Source: Ascaphus truei
Lineage: Eukaryota > Chordata > Amphibia > Anura > Ascaphidae
Assembly: GCA_036426205.1 (NCBI GenBank)
Contig: CM071568.1
Span: forward strand, 231,233,727-231,297,726
Reading direction: 5' to 3'
Length of the DNA: 64,000 nucleotides
This document shows positions 35,936 through 47,006 of this stretch, piece by piece. Every line of letters starts with the position of its first letter. Position 1 is the first letter of the stretch. The position numbers and the translations under genes are program-made. Below the pieces are notes generated by a model, which worked only from the letters and a program-made list of their open reading frames with translations, was not told the origin of the DNA and did no database searches.

Positions 35936-36445
35936 TGTCAAATAATTTCTTCAAGTGCACAATCAGGATCCAAGGTTTTAAAATGCATTGCAAATAGAAC
36001 ATTACTCCACATTGGAGAGGAGGTAATACATTGAGCCTATTGGGGAGGAAAGAATCCTTTTGGATCTACGAATTACGTACCCTATCCCCAATGGGCTTAA
36101 ATGTAGATTTCGATCTGAAAGCTTTTCTGGTTGGTTAGATTCACACAGTATCAATATGTTCTGTATGTATGCTGTCAACATTAGCAATTTGTCCATTTTT
36201 TGCTAGTTTTAGCAAGATACTCCTCTACACATATAAAAAAGTTCATAATGGATATATTATTCTGTATCCAAGGAATTCATATGTATATTTATTGTTGCAC
36301 TTTTCAATTTGCACTTAATGTACTAATACATTCACATTATTCTGTATTCACTAAGTTTATTAGCTATTACATAGCCCATGTTTCATTTAACACTTGGTAT
36401 TTCCATAGTATTAAGCACTGTTTAATTTAAGAAAACACACTTATA
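35936..36445. other. Probable Penelope 3' region, AT-rich
   Basis: No further domain. It lies between the endonuclease remnant and an inserted MITE. Confidence 0.35.
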
Positions 36446-36842
36446 CACTGGCGACACACTTTATATTTCGAGCTCGGCTAGTCCCACAATTCGGTTTATC
36501 CCGGTTGTGTATTGAGTTTGTGACTGTTTTCTGCCCGATGCATTGAGGTATTTTTTCCAAGCAGGATTGAAGCATTTTATTCCCGCTGGCTGAATACTGC
36601 ACAGTATATATAATATCTACTGCATTACAATTCATGAATTTATGCATCTGGTAGACCACGCGAAGCATTGCAGCCTATTAAATCCTAATCATTATCATTT
36701 AACGATCAGCCGCCCGTCAGAAAGGCATGAACCCAGGCTGGGAAGGCAAACGCAACGGGCTTGTCAGAGGTGAGGAGCGGCGCATTCCAGGTATCTGCCA
36801 GTACATACTGGGTATTTGCTCGAATAAAGTGTGTCGGTGCAG
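36446..36842 (-). repeat. 397-bp mariner-type MITE, family B (copy 2)
   Basis: Inverse of the copy at 18000-18396 and exactly as long, between TA dinucleotides (36444-36445 and 36843-36844). Starts CACTGGCGACACACTTTATA, ends AATAAAGTGTGTCGGTGCAG. Confidence 0.92.
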
Positions 36843-37837
36843 TAGGTGGATTATTTATTTATTATTTTCTAAATAGCCACATTATACTAATATATTTATG
36901 TTTTAGTCACTAGATTCTTATTGTTGTTTGTTTAGCATCAGTTAGTCATGTTTTAGATTTCAGTATGTTTTGTTCGTGTATCAGCTGAGTATACAGACTT
37001 GCAGCAGCACAATGCAATACCAACATGAACCATCTTACTGCGCATGTGCCTGATTGCATAACTATGCCCAAGAACTACTTCATTTGCCCATTGCGCATGT
37101 GCATCAGACTGCAGGTGAAATTAATTCAATTAATTACAGACGCTCTATTTAAGAGACTCTGATGGACTTTTAACATTATATACCCCTGAGGAAGAACAGA
37201 GAGCTTTCGAAACGCGTAGGGTGGCGATTCTAGCACTTCTCTGCACCACTGTGTTTTGGCGTTTCCCTATCCTCCACGAATTGTGACGAATCTGCGATTG
37301 CTGCTATTCAGTTAGCTTGCCGCTCTTGACGGGGACCGAATCAGCTTCTGCCGTTCCAGACCACTTGGCGTCCCTCCCATGTGCCCGTGAATTCTGCACG
37401 CGGCTGCGTCACGCATCACGGAGACGCCCTGAGCAGGAAGCTGCTTACAGCATCGAGAGGGGATACTCTCAATTATCCACTGCCTGCTTACTTTTTCCAT
37501 CTGGTGAGTGGGCATTGCTCTGATACCATCGGTGCCCCGAGGTGCTTCTATCTCTTCTCTAATTTTATTCTGTCCATATTATTGTTCATGTCATGTATGC
37601 TATAATTGTTATTAAATGCTTTTATTGTTAATTTTTCACCTATCTGATTTCAAGCTGTATATGTTGTCTTAAGTGTTGTTTGTCCTAATACCAACAGTAT
37701 TATGCTATGTGTTGTGCTTTCTCTTTTTTCAAGTACACCGTGAGGAGCCACGTCTGACATTCCAACAGGCTTGGTTTTTATATATCCTTTTTACTTATTG
37801 TTATCCTAGGCGCCTCCAGATACATATCTCCTTCTAT
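36843..37837 (+). other. Candidate Penelope terminal-repeat region
   Basis: Contains hammerhead-like motif 3 (37182-37222) and two GCGCATGTGC words (37039, 37082). No coding frame supported. Confidence 0.4.
37182..37222 (+). ncRNA. Hammerhead-ribozyme-like motif 3
   Basis: ACCC, CTGAGGA, then A and GAA-loop-TTC, GAAACGCGTA, GGGT. Stem I (ACCC with GGGT) is perfect. The extra A between CTGAGGA and the stem departs from the canonical core. It is downstream of Penelope coding remnants on the same strand. Confidence 0.52.
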
Positions 37838-38019
37838 GTATGTGTGTGTGTCAGTCAGTCAGTCAGTCCAGTTGTGTGTTTGTCTCATGTTTTGTGTGTG
37901 GTGTGTGTGGTAGTTGTCAGTCAGTGTGTGTTATGTGTGTGCAGTCAGTGTGTGTGTTGTTGTCGATCATGTTGTCATCGTGTGTTGCATGTGTAGTGTG
38001 TTGTGTAGGTGGTCAGTCA

Positions 38020-38052
<33 letters not shown>

Positions 38053-38157
38053 TCAGTCTGTATGTGTGTGTGTCAGTCATTGGTGTGTGTGTCAGTAGTG
38101 TGTGTGTGCAGTCAGTGTGTGTATGTGTCAGTCAGTGTTTTGTATGTGTGTCAGTCG

Positions 38158-38188
<31 letters not shown>

Positions 38189-38942
38189 GTGTCAGTCAGT
38201 GTGTGTATTTGTGTCAGCCAGTCAGTCAGTGTGTGTAGGTGTATGTTGTGGTCCAGTGTGTGTGTCATGTCATGTGTGTGGTGTATGTGTGCGTTCAGTG
38301 TGTGTCAGTCAGTTGTGTGTGTGTGTGTGTGTGTGTGTGTATTGTGTCAGTCAGTGTGTGTGTGTGTTATGTGTGTGTCATTCAGTGTGTGTGTGTGTGT
38401 AGTGTGTGCTGTCAGTGTGTGTGTGTGTCAGTCATGTGTGGTGTCAGTCAGTGTGTGTGTTGTGTGTGTCAGTCAGTGTTGTGTGTATGTGTGTCAGTCT
38501 GTGTGGTGGTGTGTGTGTGTGTGGTCAGTCGTGTGTGTATGTGTGTCGTGTGTGTGTATGTGTGGGTCATCGTGTGTGTTGTGTGTGTGTCAGTCAGTGT
38601 GTGTGTATTGTGCAGTCAGTGTGTGTGTATGTGTGTCAGTCAGTGTGTGTGTATTTGTGTCAGTCAGTGTGTGTGTGGTATGTGTGTCAGTCAGTGTGTG
38701 TGTGTATTGTGTCAGTCAGTGTGGTGTGTATGCGTGTCAGTCAGTGTGTGTGTATGCGTGTCAGTCAGTGTGTGTGTATGCATGTCAGTCAGTGTGTGTG
38801 TGTGTGTATGCATGTCAGTCAGTGTGTGGTGTGTATGTATGTGTGTCATCGTGTGTGTGTATGCATGTCAGTAAGTGTGTGTGTATGTGTGTGTCAGTCA
38901 GTGGTGTGTGTGTGTGTGTATGTGTCAGTTAGTGTGTGTGTG
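37838..38942 (+). repeat. 1.1-kb TG array with GTCAGTCAG
   Basis: Same composition as 33276-34685, with units such as TGTGTGTCAGTCAGTGTGTG and variants with ATGCATG or ATGCGTG. Long Cys/Val/Ser frames are by-products. Confidence 0.95.
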
Positions 38943-39019
38943 TCCTGCTGCAGCAGGCGGCGGGTGTGTAACATTGCGCACCACCGTCCCTCCCCCTTCC
39001 GCAAATTCTGCATACCCCC

Positions 39020-39098
39020 CCCCCACACTGACTGACACACATACATACACACACATTGACTGACCACACACACACAACACACACACACACACACACAC

Positions 39099-39160
<62 letters not shown>

Positions 39161-39250
39161 ACACCCACACACACCCACACACACCACACTGACGGACCAC
39201 ATACACACATACACATACTGCGACTACACACTGACACACACACCACAACA

Positions 39251-39287
<37 letters not shown>

Positions 39288-39369
39288 CACACACACAAAC
39301 ACACACACAACACACTGACTGACACATGACTACACACACACCACACACACACACACCACACACACACAA

Positions 39370-39431
<62 letters not shown>

Positions 39432-39481
39432 ACACACACTGACACACACATGACACACACATTGACAAACACACACACTGA

Positions 39482-39526
<45 letters not shown>

Positions 39527-39543
39527 GCTGACCCACATACACA
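39020..39543 (-). repeat. CA array facing the TG array
   Basis: ACTGACTGACACACATACATACACACA and pure CA runs: the same repeat in inverse orientation. The roughly 77-bp centre (38943-39019) is GC-rich with CTGCTGCAGCAGGCGG and a poly-C run. Together with 37838-38942 it forms a large inverted repeat. Confidence 0.95.
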
Positions 39544-40340
39544 CAAGGAATTCACACTTAGTGCAAATAGCTAATACAGGGGATGTGTGCCGAGTACGCG
39601 CATTATAAGTCAAATTTATTTGCGTTTTGTCAATGAAATTGTATTTTGATTTTTAATTAAAACATCACCAACACAAATACAATTTCTGTGACAAAAGTCA
39701 AAGAAGTTTCACTTACTATGCGCGTGCACAGCACACACAGCTTTTTTTTTTGAATACATATTCCCGCCTAAATGCAACAAAGTGCTGTCTGAACAATTGT
39801 ATTTTATATGCAACATAGTATGATTACCAAAGTATTAGGATGAAAAAAAGGTGAGATTTGCACTCACAGAGTTAGTACTTATTAATTACCTTAAGGTCTG
39901 ATGTTTGTCCGGTCTTCCCATGTAGTAGGAAACCCTGAAGAAGCAGAGACAACAGCGAAACGCATTGGGAGAAATTATTGGTGACAAGGTCTGAGGATTC
40001 AACTACTGTACCATCTGAAGACGCAACCGGGTGTCCAGCAGGGATGTTAACAGGGGATTGAAAAGCTCAAGGGGAAGGTCTGAGAAAGCCTCCCTTGTGC
40101 ACTCCCCGTGGGCCACCTCTTTCATCTAAGATCATGTAATATGTACTATACATGCTGCTATTGTCAGTGGCATTCCTCATTTGGCTTCTCATTAATAGAG
40201 TTACACTATATACAGTATGTCTCTGTTCTCCTTTATACCAACGTGAATTGAAAACAACATGGGTAAAAGTCACTACATGGGAAGACTGACCAAATGTCAG
40301 AGTGCATATCTCACTTTTTTTTTAACCATACGACACTATA
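39544..40340. other. Unassigned DNA with hammerhead-like motif
   Basis: AT-rich. Except for the motif at 39930-39972 nothing was recognised. Confidence 0.4.
39930..39972 (+). ncRNA. Hammerhead-like motif (decayed)
   Basis: ACCCTGAAGAAGCAGAGACA then CAGCGAAACGCATTGGGAG. Core words and a short CC/GG stem I are present. GCGT has become GCAT. Probably an old copy. Confidence 0.35.
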
Positions 40341-40348
40341 CACTATCC

Positions 40349-40646
40349 CGTGGTGAGCAAACTTTTCAGTCTGCGCCCACCCGCCTACTCTCCCCCCCCC
40401 TCCGCTCGCGCCCCACCCCCTTACCTGTTCTCTGGCATCTTCTGACATCACGTGACGTCGCGTTGCAATTGAAATGCGACGTCATGTGGCCCCGCAGTGT
40501 TGCCAGAAGCCGCCGGAGACCAGGTAAGGGAACTTACAGAGACTTCGCATGTAATTTAAATGCTTTGGGGAAGAGCGCGGGCCCTCTGTGAGCGCTGCGC
40601 CCCGCCCCCCCCAAAAATTTAACACCCCCCAGTTTGCACACCCATG
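40349..40646. repeat. hAT-type MITE, family C (copy 2)
   Basis: Ends CGTGGTGAGCAAACT and AGTTTGCACACCCATG, with near-identical 8-bp flanks CACTATCC and CACTATAC. It shares TTTAAATGCTTTGGGGAAGA and the GACGTCA core with the other copies. Confidence 0.82.
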
Positions 40647-40654
40647 CACTATAC

Positions 40655-41237
40655 TCCACTATATACATTTTTTATTTTATTTCCCCCAATTTTTTCCTTA
40701 GCACCTATGGAGTTTTTGAATTTATATTTGAGCAAGCGGACCTTTATTTTAGGGAAGCTTTTATGTTAGGCAGCAGGGTTTTTATATTTGTACTAGATGT
40801 ACCATCATTACTTCACAATTCTTATTTTGTATAGTACAGTGCTTTTTACTAGTAAAGTGATTTCAGTCTGTTTCTATAGTACTTCAGGCTTTGGCTGTAT
40901 CCCCGTTTCCAACTTTTATGAAAGCTGAAAGTTTGTCTCTGAAACGCACTGCCTATTTTCACACTTATTCATTATTTTGCCAAAACACTTCCTTTATTCA
41001 GAGTAGAATATTTGCAATATGGTAAAAAAGAATGTATGATAGCGCACATAATGTAATAAAATGACAGCATAAGTCAAATATTTAGCATGAGTCAAATTTT
41101 TGGTAAATCCTCTCAAATGGTTTCTAGCAGATGTTCAGAAAGTGCAGTGTGCTGAACATACCGATCTCTGTGCAACCGCCCAATGACATACATGGGCTAT
41201 CTGTCATGGGAATGGTATCTGTAAGATAGTAAAGCTC
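40655..41237. other. No recognised feature
   Basis: AT-rich. At 40914-40950 CTTTTATGAAAGCTGAAAGT followed by CTGAAACGCACTG may be a very decayed member of the hammerhead-like family. Confidence 0.35.
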
Positions 41238-41241
41238 TTAA

Positions 41242-41643
41242 AGTCGTCTGATTTTGTAGTGATTTTTTTTTATATAACAAAGAAGCACGAGGTCTCCGGA
41301 GCAGAACCCATTAACTTCAGCTCCGTGGACACCCTGCTTCCGGAGATACTTCCCAATCCGGTGCCAGTATCAGCTCTCCTCGGCTGCCAGAGCTCACAAT
41401 ATGTCTGCTGGTTAAGGTTTTAAAGTTTTGCGGGCCAATAGAAAGCCGCGACATCATCAGTGTGGCTTTCTATTGGCCCATGTGACGTGGGAGCGTTACA
41501 CTTTAAAGCCCTGCTTCATAGATAAGTATCTCCAGAAGCAGGGGGTTCCCAGAGCTGAAATGAATGGGGTTCAACTCCGGGGACCCCCTGCTTCAATGTT
41601 ATAGAAAAAATAGAAAACAAATTCACCATCTTGGATTGCTCCT
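41242..41643. repeat. 402-bp palindromic MITE with TTAA target
   Basis: Flanked by TTAA at 41238-41241 and 41644-41647, as for piggyBac or Kolobok elements. The arms pair through CTCCGGAG and GCTTCCGGAGATACTT words, and the centre holds a hairpin GGGCCAATAGAAAGCC with GGCTTTCTATTGGCCC. The right end read inward is AGGAGCAATCCAAGATGG. Confidence 0.75.
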
Positions 41644-41647
41644 TTAA

Positions 41648-43232
41648 TGTACTGTAAATGTTCATCAGTAATAATATTATTCATCAAGCGATTAGCATAA
41701 GGCAGGGCCCTACAAACACTTCTCCAAAGAGGCCACATGAGAGAAGATTTACGAGTAGAGGGCCCAGAAGCTTATTGCAATGTAAGTTCCCGATACATTG
41801 AAAAACGTGAACATTTTAATATTTCAGCATGTTGTAAGCATTATAACATCTGTACCATATATATTTACATTACCTGAACTTACAAATGATTTCCACTGTG
41901 AAAACGTGTGCTTTGCTCCTGATAATTTCGTACTAGTGGTTGGTTGAGGAAGCTGAGAGTCCAAGGGCTGCATCCAGGCCCACTGGTCGCCAGTAGAAGG
42001 GCCCTGGCACAAGCTAAGAACTTACTATAAGCTAAAAAAAAAACACTTTTTGTAAGAGTACAGGCATGTTTAGGACACTGCATATTGTACAATATACAGC
42101 AATTCAGCTCTAATGTATTCACACCACTGTATAGTATTGTGATTTGTGAGCAAACATAATTACTTTAAATGGATAACTATATGTGGCATGTAAATCCTTC
42201 AGAGCATAGCAAAGCTACTTTTCTTTCTTGGCCACATTTGCTAAATATCAAGTCACGTTTATACACAACTCAATGTTGAACACAGATTATTGGAAAGGCA
42301 CAAAGTATTTTCATATAAAATAGAACTTAGATGTGCTGGGGAAGAAAGACTCATGGCAGAGCATCATATTAATAAAAAAAAGTATATGATTCCCACAGTT
42401 CATCATCCATTCCAGTCCTGGCTCAAAGCCTTTTTGACCTCATGCCATCTTGTATATTTCCCAACTCCACAGTGCGCACAAATATTCAGTTCCTGGAATG
42501 TATTTCTCTGTATACATTTGATCACTTTATTTTGCTAGCATTCTCATGGATAAGGATTCTGCATACTAATGAGCAAAGGGTAAATTAAAGTGCTTTAACT
42601 CTTTCAGTGAAGCTCTGCCAGAACAGACAGGTAAAAGGGGAAATGGAAAGTGGCAGAAGAAGTTAGGGCGTTAAGAATAAATGACTTTCTGCCGTGCTGT
42701 GCCGCCATAAAAGCAATGTTCTGTTTCACTCCTTCCCAACCGTACAGACCAGTTCCTGGGTACACAGCATGTTTATTGTTAGCTGCAGTGTCATTATTTG
42801 TAAAACAACACGCCAAACTGAGAAATCTACAAATTCCCAGCATTAAAAATACTAATGCTTGATGACACATTTCCTAAGAAGAAAAACATTCCTTCTGACC
42901 TACAGCAATCAACCATAGCTCCAGGAAAAAAGAGGAATGTTATTTTAGACGGAAAACTTGGCTTAACATCTGCGAGGGCTGTGCTGCAATGAACCTCATC
43001 CCTGGTACTTGCCTCTCCCTTATATCTCCCATTTATGTCCGGCACAACCAGGCGCGATAGCGCAAATTGTGTCATCACACCCCTTCCTCTCCGGAAGGAC
43101 ATGTATCACATTGCGTCAACTCTTTTATCACAGACTGCATGCGTGGTATTTATACTCCACCGGGAGACTGTGAGAAGGGGGTGTGAGTTGGCAGCTCTGC
43201 ACATTCTTCATAAAAAGGCCAACCCTGATATG
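41648..43232. other. Intergenic DNA, nothing recognised
   Basis: No coding frame with recognisable domain and no clear repeat edges. Confidence 0.4.
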
Positions 43233-43240
43233 CTCTGGAG

Positions 43241-43500
43241 AAGGGGTGCGCAAGCTATCCCCGCTGCGCCCCCCAGCCCGCTTCCCTCCCTTCTCACCCC
43301 CCTCTTACCTTGTCTCTGGCGTCAAATGTTGCCGCCATGCCATGGCGATGTGACGCAGAAGACAAGATAAGGGACGTTGCAGAGGCCTCACGTGATCCCC
43401 CGGCATTTAATTTAAATGTCTTGGGGAAGAACGTGGGGCCTCTGCAACCGCCTGCACCCCCCCTGAAAAACCTTGCGCCCCCCCAGTTTGTGCACCCCTG
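43241..43500. repeat. hAT-type MITE, family C (copy 3)
   Basis: Ends AAGGGGTGCGCAAGC and AGTTTGTGCACCCCTG, flanked by a perfect 8-bp duplication CTCTGGAG (43233-43240 and 43501-43508), the hAT signature. It is the best-preserved target site of the three copies. Confidence 0.92.
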
Positions 43501-43508
43501 CTCTGGAG

Positions 43509-43984
43509 AACTTCCCATGGTTGTGAATGTTTGCGCTGTTTGTGTTGCCAATTTGATTTTCACTAACTAATAGGAAAGAACAACATATCCAAATGCTAAG
43601 TAACAGATTATTTCATGCTGCATAGAATGGAATTAACTCGTTGGGGCCTATTCTTGTAGCTCTAAAGTTGTTATTACCAAACCCCATGGTTTGGCATGTT
43701 CAGAAGTCATCAAATCAAATGTGAGAAAAAAAACCTATTCTCTATTGCAAATTGCATCTTCTAAACCGCGTCCTTTAAAAATGCCAAGCTGTGCCATTTG
43801 AAGATGCATGTGGTAGGGGTGAGGAGCTTGTTCAGATAGGCGGGTAGCTTGCCCCCGCTCCTGCTCTAAAATTATTGCAGGACAACCGATCGCTCATGCT
43901 TGGAGAGTTGGTGACGTCACCGCTCTCACCCATGAGCGAACTCAGGGGCAGCGTGGCCACAGCCTCAGGGAGGATTTGTTCCTA
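43509..43984. other. No recognised feature
   Basis: Unassigned flank. Confidence 0.4.
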
Positions 43985-44515
43985 TAAAGTACACCTAGTT
44001 TGCCATAGGTTTTGGATGTCGGGGTATCAATGTGCAAACCAAATGTTAAATGGGAGTCAAACCATATGCCCCAGATATTTGAAACTAGTGACAAGGGTTA
44101 AGATGGTATTAGAGCTGGTTCTGATCTCAAGCTCCATCATTGGTAGCTTTAGAAATTGAGTCTTGGTCCCAAATACCATTGTTACAGTCTTGTCAGTGTT
44201 TAAATACAGTTTGTTATGGGAAATCAATTTTTCAAGTCTCCAAAAATAAGATTGAAGTACGTGTACAAGGGAAGAGGCTATGGCTGTGTGCATATAAGAT
44301 TGTGTCATCTGCATACACGTGTATCGATGCTTCCTTACAAGCTGTAGGTAAATAATTGATGCAGACTGGAAAGAGTAGGGGCCCAAGAACAGAGGTTTGC
44401 GGGACACCGCAGGTGATATCCAAGGGGTTGGAGCTAGAATCCGAGATAGACACATGTTGGGATCTGTGGCAAAAGGTGGATGTTCCCTGGCACGTGGACC
44501 AAGTGGAAAAATTGA
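43985..44515 (-). pseudogene. LINE reverse-transcriptase fragment (L2/CR1/jockey group)
   Basis: Minus strand. Two overlapping frames carry RT motifs: GVPQTSVLGPLLF (usually GVPQGSVLGPLLF) then a region near INYLP, then the catalytic box HVYADDTILYAHS at about 44330, then after a frameshift LISHNKLYLNTDKTVTMVFG and SFKYLGHMV near 44060. This is the order palm, thumb of a LINE RT. About 175 codons survive, truncated at both ends and with the QGS Gly replaced by Thr. It may belong to the same group as the LINE tail at 3840-4602. Confidence 0.88.
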
Positions 44516-44826
44516 AAAACAAAAAGAGAATAAAAAGGGAAAAGTGGTGAAATACTATAATATATAAAATATATATATAATATAGATATATTAGACTAGC
44601 ACTTACACGTGCTTCTTGATTGGAAGAATCTTAATTAAAGGCATCCAGATTATATGTAGAACTAATCATCTGAGCTTTTCTTAGAGTATCTGTCTCTCTA
44701 TATGTGCCTTTCTTAAAAACAGATAAAGAGTGCCATAGCATAATACAGTTTTATTAAAACAATTCCAGATACAAAATGTAAATGATCCACTCACAAACGC
44801 CTATCTTGAGTTTTGTGCATGTAAAA
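44516..44826. other. AT-rich flank
   Basis: Nothing recognised. Confidence 0.4.
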
Positions 44827-44828
44827 TA

Positions 44829-45160
44829 CAGGCATACCCCGGTTTAAGGACACTCACTTTAAGTACACTTGCGAGTAAGGACATATCGCCCAATAGGCAA
44901 ACGGCAGCTCACGCATGCGCCTGTCAGCATGTCCTGAACAGCAATACCAGCTCCCTACCTGTACCGAAGCTGTGCGCAAGCGGGGAGACTATAGAGCCTG
45001 TTACACATGCGTTATTTACATCAGTTATACACGTATATGACGATTGCAGTACAGAACATGCATAGATAAGTGGGGAAAAGGGAGTGCTTCACTTTAAGTA
45101 CATTTTCGCTTTACATACATGCTCCGGTCCCATTGCGTACGTTAATGCGGGGTATGCCTG
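44829..45160. repeat. 332-bp mariner-type MITE (GGCATACCCC ends)
   Basis: Ends CAGGCATACCCCGGTTTAAG and GCGGGGTATGCCTG, between TA dinucleotides (44827-44828, 45161-45162). ACTTTAAGTACA recurs near both ends. Confidence 0.9.
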
Positions 45161-45376
45161 TACAAGGTTTTTCAGCACAGTAGATAATCCCCATCTCCTT
45201 CCCTCTGGTCATCTACGTTACCGGAGACTTGTGTAGAACTTGGCAGGATTTCCTCTCCCATCCTATGGAATCTGGGGGTATCCGCTACACTCGAATGTAG
45301 TTGTGTTTTCTCCGCTTTCCTTTCCACTTAATCCTAAATGGATGGCATGCGAGGACGAACTGAGTGTGTGATGGTA

Positions 45377-45671
45377 CAGGTGCAGCAACGAGTATCCGAA
45401 CACTCGCCTTTAAAAATCTGGTGCAATCTCCCAGTAATGCTGCAACATTTCTGTGACATTTCCGCAGATAGACTAATGGCCCATCGGATTAACACAGCGG
45501 GGGTCCCTGGCTGTCTCATTCAGTTTGAAGGGGACTGCCAGGGACCCCCGCTGTGTTAATCCGATGGGCCATTAGTCTGTCTGCAGAAATATCACAGAAA
45601 TGTTGCAGCATTACTGGGGTATTGCCCCAGATTTTCCCAGGCAAGTATTCGGATACTCGTTGCTGCATCAG
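45377..45671. repeat. 295-bp near-perfect palindromic MITE
   Basis: Arms 45381-45511 and 45537-45667 (131 bp each) pair almost completely around a 25-bp loop. TA flanks (45375-45376, 45672-45673) suggest mariner-type insertion. A transcript would form a long hairpin. Confidence 0.9.
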
Positions 45672-45673
45672 TA

Positions 45674-46175
45674 TGCCCCTCTGTCAGTGCTTAGTCCATG
45701 GGTCACGTGGATAACTCCTTGCATAGTGAGTGTATAGCCGAGCTGGAGCATGCGTGTGTATATCTAGCGAAAAACACCTATGGTTCACCTGCAAAGGCTA
45801 TGTAGGAGTTTTGCTAGCACCACACACACATGTGCCAGCTCTGCTAGCTTCTGTTTGCTTCTGCTTTGTCAGTGCTTGCCTGTGTCTCTGACATTCTTCA
45901 TGACATCAGTCCTGAACCAACTCTGAGACATGTTCCAGGTTCAGGCCAATCCCCCTGGGCTCAGTAATTGGATCTTCTCTCTGCCTCAGAAACTACCACC
46001 ACCCATGGCCCTACACATGCTCCTATACACTTTGTGCTGGCCAGGAGTTCGCATATTGTTCAGAACTACTTACTACTTAATTAGAGTTTAAAAAGTGTTC
46101 AGTAAGATGGACGTGCAAGCAGAATATGAGCATGCCATACTTGTGTCAAAAAACAAGGGCCTGTAGGTTTATGAT
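45674..46175. other. No recognised feature
   Basis: Unassigned DNA. Confidence 0.4.
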
Positions 46176-46180
46176 GTCAG

Positions 46181-47001
46181 TGTTACGCCGGTGCTGCCCG
46201 CAGACCAGACCCGTCCCCTGAGCTGAAGGAGGAAGTGGTAATACACGCACCCGCAGCAAAGGGAGCGTGTCCGGAGTGTGGTATGAAGCGTTGCCAGGCC
46301 AGGTGTAGTAAGGTAGACAATACTTGCCGGTACTGGTTGTAGAGATAGCGTGAAGGATGCCTTGCCGAAGTCAGGGAGTGGAGAGTGGAGATAGGTCGTT
46401 GTCCAAGCCATGTTCAAGGGGTTACCAGAGTGTGCGTTGTCCAAGGAGTGCCGAGATCGAGAGCCAGAGGGAGTAGTCGTACGAGCTGCGTCAGAACCTG
46501 TGAAAACACTGAGAGAATCCAGAAGTACTTCCATACAGAGACTATGTCGAGCAAAGACTGAGAGCAGAGAGGAGCTAGATAAAGCAGGAAGGTCCAATTA
46601 GGAACGGAGGCGGGACAGGAAGAGCTACAGGGAGACACTGCAGATTGGTGCAGGCATAACAGGCCAGGTGAGTCTTGTTGGTAACCTGAGTATGCCCGTG
46701 CAGTGTGCGGGGGCGGAGCCTGAGGTCCGGGGGACGGGAATAAGAGTGTGCAGACTGAGCGTGCTCCGTAACTCGTGTACGCGCGTGAACCAAGCCAGTG
46801 GATGGTGCAGGTGTGCGTGCAGGAGGGCGTGGGCGCGCCCGGCGCTGAGCAGAGGAATCGCTGAGGGGAGTGATCCCGCGACGGCGGCAGGGGCGGGGAG
46901 CTGTGGAGGCCGGTAAGGCAGGATAGTTTTGTGTGTCCAGGGGCTCCCTGCGGGGAGGGAGTGCTCTGTGTGGGAAGCGTGGAGAACGTCGATTCCTGAC
47001 A
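46181..47001. repeat. Solo LTR, 821 bp, GTCAG target duplication
   Basis: Starts TGTTACGCCGG and ends TTCCTGACA, i.e. TG...CA, and is flanked by perfect GTCAG repeats (46176-46180, 47002-47006). Not similar to the LTR at 1438. Read in reverse it begins TGTCAGGAATCG, which I think is the more likely element orientation. No internal coding sequence remains. Confidence 0.88.
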
Positions 47002-47006
47002 GTCAG

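Noticed and set aside
37740..37838. Continuation of a host gene before the TG array
   Set aside because: A short open stretch with no splice-linked partner and no recognisable domain.
37914..39035. Further long Cys/Val/Ser frames on the plus strand, and their minus-strand partners
   Set aside because: Same TG/CA array artefact.
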